Shown here piece after piece: positions 62,134 through 64,000 of a DNA stretch of 64,000 bases; within the stretch, counting starts at the first letter, position 1, and every line of letters begins with the position of its first letter. The stretch lies in contig JAUIBR010000026.1 in the NCBI GenBank assembly GCA_030427705.1, positions 1 through 64,000 on the forward strand, read 5' to 3'. The stretch comes from a bacterium. Its GTDB lineage: Bacteria; Myxococcota_A; Bradymonadia; Bradymonadales; Bradymonadaceae. The notes under the pieces were generated by a model, which did no database searches, was not told the origin of the DNA, and saw nothing but the letters and a program-made list of their open reading frames with translations. A program made the position numbers and the translations under genes.

Positions 62134-63966
62134 TTACTCGACGGTGACGGATTTAGCGAGGTTTCGAGGTTGGTCCACATCGGTCCCTTTGAAGTCGGCG
62201 ATATGGTAGGCCAAAAGCTGCACTGCTACGGATGCAACCATCGGCTGCACGAACTCACCGACATCAGGCATCTCGATCACAACGTCCGAAATCTCCGGCA
62301 TATGTGTGTCGCCTTCGGTAACGATCGAAATCACACGACCGTCACGGGCCAAGACCTCTTGCACGTTACTGAGCGTCTTTTCGTAGACGATGTTCTTGGG
62401 GGCCACGACCACGACCGGCATCTCTTCATCGATGAGTGCAATCGGGCCGTGTTTCATCTCGCCAGAAGCGTAGCCTTCGGCGTGAATATAGCTGATTTCC
62501 TTGAGTTTCAGCGCGCCTTCGAGCGCAATCGGGTAGACGACGCCACGTCCCAGGAAAAGGAACGAGTGCGCGTTCGCGAACTGATGTGCGATGCCCTCGT
62601 AGATGGCGTGGTCGACCAACATCTCTTCCATGGCGGTTGGAACACCGCGCAATTCCTCAAGCAAGACACGGCCGGTATCAGCGTCAATCGTTTCGCGACG
62701 TCGTCCGAGCCACACAGCCAACATCGAGACCGCAGCCAATTGCGTCGTGAACGCTTTGGTTGATGCGACGCCGATTTCTGGCCCAGCGTGGGTGTACAAC
62801 ACGCCGTCAGATTCCCGGGCGATGGTGGACTCGATAACGTTGCAGATGGCCATGGCTTTCGCGCCATGTTCGCGCGCCAAACGCATCGCTGCCAGGGTGT
62901 CAGCAGTCTCGCCAGATTGGCTGATCGCCACACATAGCGTGTGTTCGTCGATGACGGGGTAGCGGTAGCGGAACTCGCTCGCCAGGTCGACCTCGACGGG
63001 AATCTTGGCGACGCGCTCGATGAGGTACTTGCCCACCATCGCGGCATAATAGCTAGTCCCGCAGGCGACGAAGACAAGCTTGCGTGCGCCAGCCAGCCAC
63101 TCCGCATCGATATCGACTTCGGCGAGGTCAACGTCGCCAGATTCGACATTCACGCGGCCGCGAAGGGTGTCGACGATGCGGGCTGGCTGCTCAAAGATCT
63201 CTTTGAGCATGAAGTGCTTGTAACCCTGTTTCTCTGCGGAGATTGGGTCCCAGTTGATGTGGCGGCTGGTGCGTTCGACTTCATTTCCAGCGTCGTCGAA
63301 CACCTGCATCGAATCGGCGCGTAGCACGGCCGTGTCGCCGTCTTCCAGAAACACAAACTCGCGCGTGTGCTCAAGCACCGCAGGGACATCTGACGCCGCG
63401 AACGACTCGCCCTGTCCTTTGCCCAGCACCATCGGAGACGCGAATCGCGCCACGACAAGACAGTCGGGGTCTTGGGTGTCCATGACGACCAACGCATAGG
63501 AGCCTTCCATGCGTCCGAGCGCGCGTCGTACCGCGTCGTGAAGGTCGGTGGCACCGAGCTCGAATTGGTGGTCAATCAGATGGGCGGCGACCTCGGTATC
63601 CGTCGCGCTCAGGAACTCGCGCCCTGCTTTGGCCAGCTCTTCCTTGAGCTCGCTGTAGTTTTCGATGATCCCGTTGTGTGCCAGAACAACGCGGCCAGCT
63701 TGGTGCGGGTGGGCGTTGATTTCGGTAGGCCCACCGTGCGTGGCCCAACGCGTGTGGCCCAGGCCTTGGCTACCGTTAAACGGCTCGGCCAGATACGCAC
63801 GCTCTAGATTGGTGAGCTTCCCTTCTGCTCGGCTAACCCGAAGGCCTTCCGGGGTATTGATCGCAATACCGGCCGAGTCGTAGCCACGATACTCAAGGCG
63901 CCGCAGGCCATTGAGAAGAATTTCACCACAATCTTGATGGCCAATATAGCCAACGATTCCACACAC
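62134..63966 (-). CDS. glmS: Glutamine-fructose-6-phosphate aminotransferase
   Basis: 610 residues, GTG start at 63966. N-terminal glutaminase domain with catalytic Cys2 (MCGIVGYIGHQDCGEIL), NGIIENYSELKEELA, and two SIS sugar-isomerase domains (VFVACGTSYYAAMVGKYLIE, AISQSGETADTLAAM, GRGVVYPIALEGALKLKEISYIHAEGYASGEMKHGPIALID), ending in the conserved PRNLAKSVTVE. Makes glucosamine-6-phosphate, the first step to UDP-GlcNAc. The gene is complete. Confidence 0.97.
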   Translation of the reverse strand: MCGIVGYIGHQDCGEILLNGLRRLEYRGYDSAGIAINTPEGLRVSRAEGKLTNLERAYLAEPFNGSQGLGHTRWATHGGPTEINAHPHQAGRVVLAHNGIIENYSELKEELAKAGREFLSATDTEVAAHLIDHQFELGATDLHDAVRRALGRMEGSYALVVMDTQDPDCLVVARFASPMVLGKGQGESFAASDVPAVLEHTREFVFLEDGDTAVLRADSMQVFDDAGNEVERTSRHINWDPISAEKQGYKHFMLKEIFEQPARIVDTLRGRVNVESGDVDLAEVDIDAEWLAGARKLVFVACGTSYYAAMVGKYLIERVAKIPVEVDLASEFRYRYPVIDEHTLCVAISQSGETADTLAAMRLAREHGAKAMAICNVIESTIARESDGVLYTHAGPEIGVASTKAFTTQLAAVSMLAVWLGRRRETIDADTGRVLLEELRGVPTAMEEMLVDHAIYEGIAHQFANAHSFLFLGRGVVYPIALEGALKLKEISYIHAEGYASGEMKHGPIALIDEEMPVVVVAPKNIVYEKTLSNVQEVLARDGRVISIVTEGDTHMPEISDVVIEMPDVGEFVQPMVASVAVQLLAYHIADFKGTDVDQPRNLAKSVTVE

Positions 63967-64000
63967 AGGACGCTCCGCTGTTGTCGCCTTCGGCTGGGAT

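Overview
The window reads as chromosomal DNA of a moderately GC-rich, myxobacterium-like bacterium (Myxococcota/Bradymonadota-type lineage; inferred, no rRNA is present). The clues are many secreted lipoproteins with asparagine-rich (NNX)n tethers, C-terminal Cys-hydrophobic-Arg sorting tails resembling MYXO-CTERM, CGNG/CGDG cysteine-rich repeats, thrombospondin type 3-like Ca-binding repeats, Hanks-type Ser/Thr kinases and an NtrC-type two-component pair.

Layout. 1-5072 is the right-hand (trailer) part of a very long CRISPR array with type I-E-like repeats, strictly periodic at 61 bp; the leader and any cas genes lie to the left, outside the window. Beside it (5200-7248) is a predicted SAP plus PD-(D/E)XK nuclease gene flanked by two related hairpins, which is the best candidate here for an undescribed defence cassette. 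7274-16282 holds envelope and secreted proteins: an endonuclease/phosphatase-fold protein with FG-GAP-like repeats, a membrane zinc protease and a 1295-residue Ca-binding lipoprotein. 16284-25291 mixes a WGR protein, YaeQ between two paralogous small membrane proteins, a penta-heme lipoprotein and a cysteine-rich lipoprotein. 25345-33151 has an OSBS-like menC, a di-heme protein that looks like two genes joined through one transmembrane segment, a lipoprotein protein-arginine deiminase coupled to a HEAT-like periplasmic protein, and a trypsin-like lipoprotein. 33148-36025 is a recD / TerB-like / HhH-polylysine cluster. 36126-42193 holds a GT-C-like membrane protein, a Ser/Thr kinase with a propeller-like tail and another tethered lipoprotein. 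42671-47409 is one tightly coupled operon (DUF4178, J-domain, SUKH-like, MogA, PrmC, HEAT lipoprotein, enoyl-CoA hydratase). 47378-58216 holds AlgH/YqgE, a globin-coupled histidine kinase with a sigma-54 activator, a TetR/TonB-receptor pair, a second Ser/Thr kinase and a tethered LamG-like lipoprotein. 58213-63966 has a 2-oxoacid dehydrogenase E2, a GH92 mannosidase lipoprotein and GlmS.

Two genome-scale habits stand out. Convergent gene pairs either abut or overlap at their stop codons (7 of 10 junctions) or are separated by tandem arrays of short G+C-rich hairpins with three- or four-base loops. Several unrelated surface lipoproteins share a DNA-level 9-bp-repeat tether, which can change length without losing frame.
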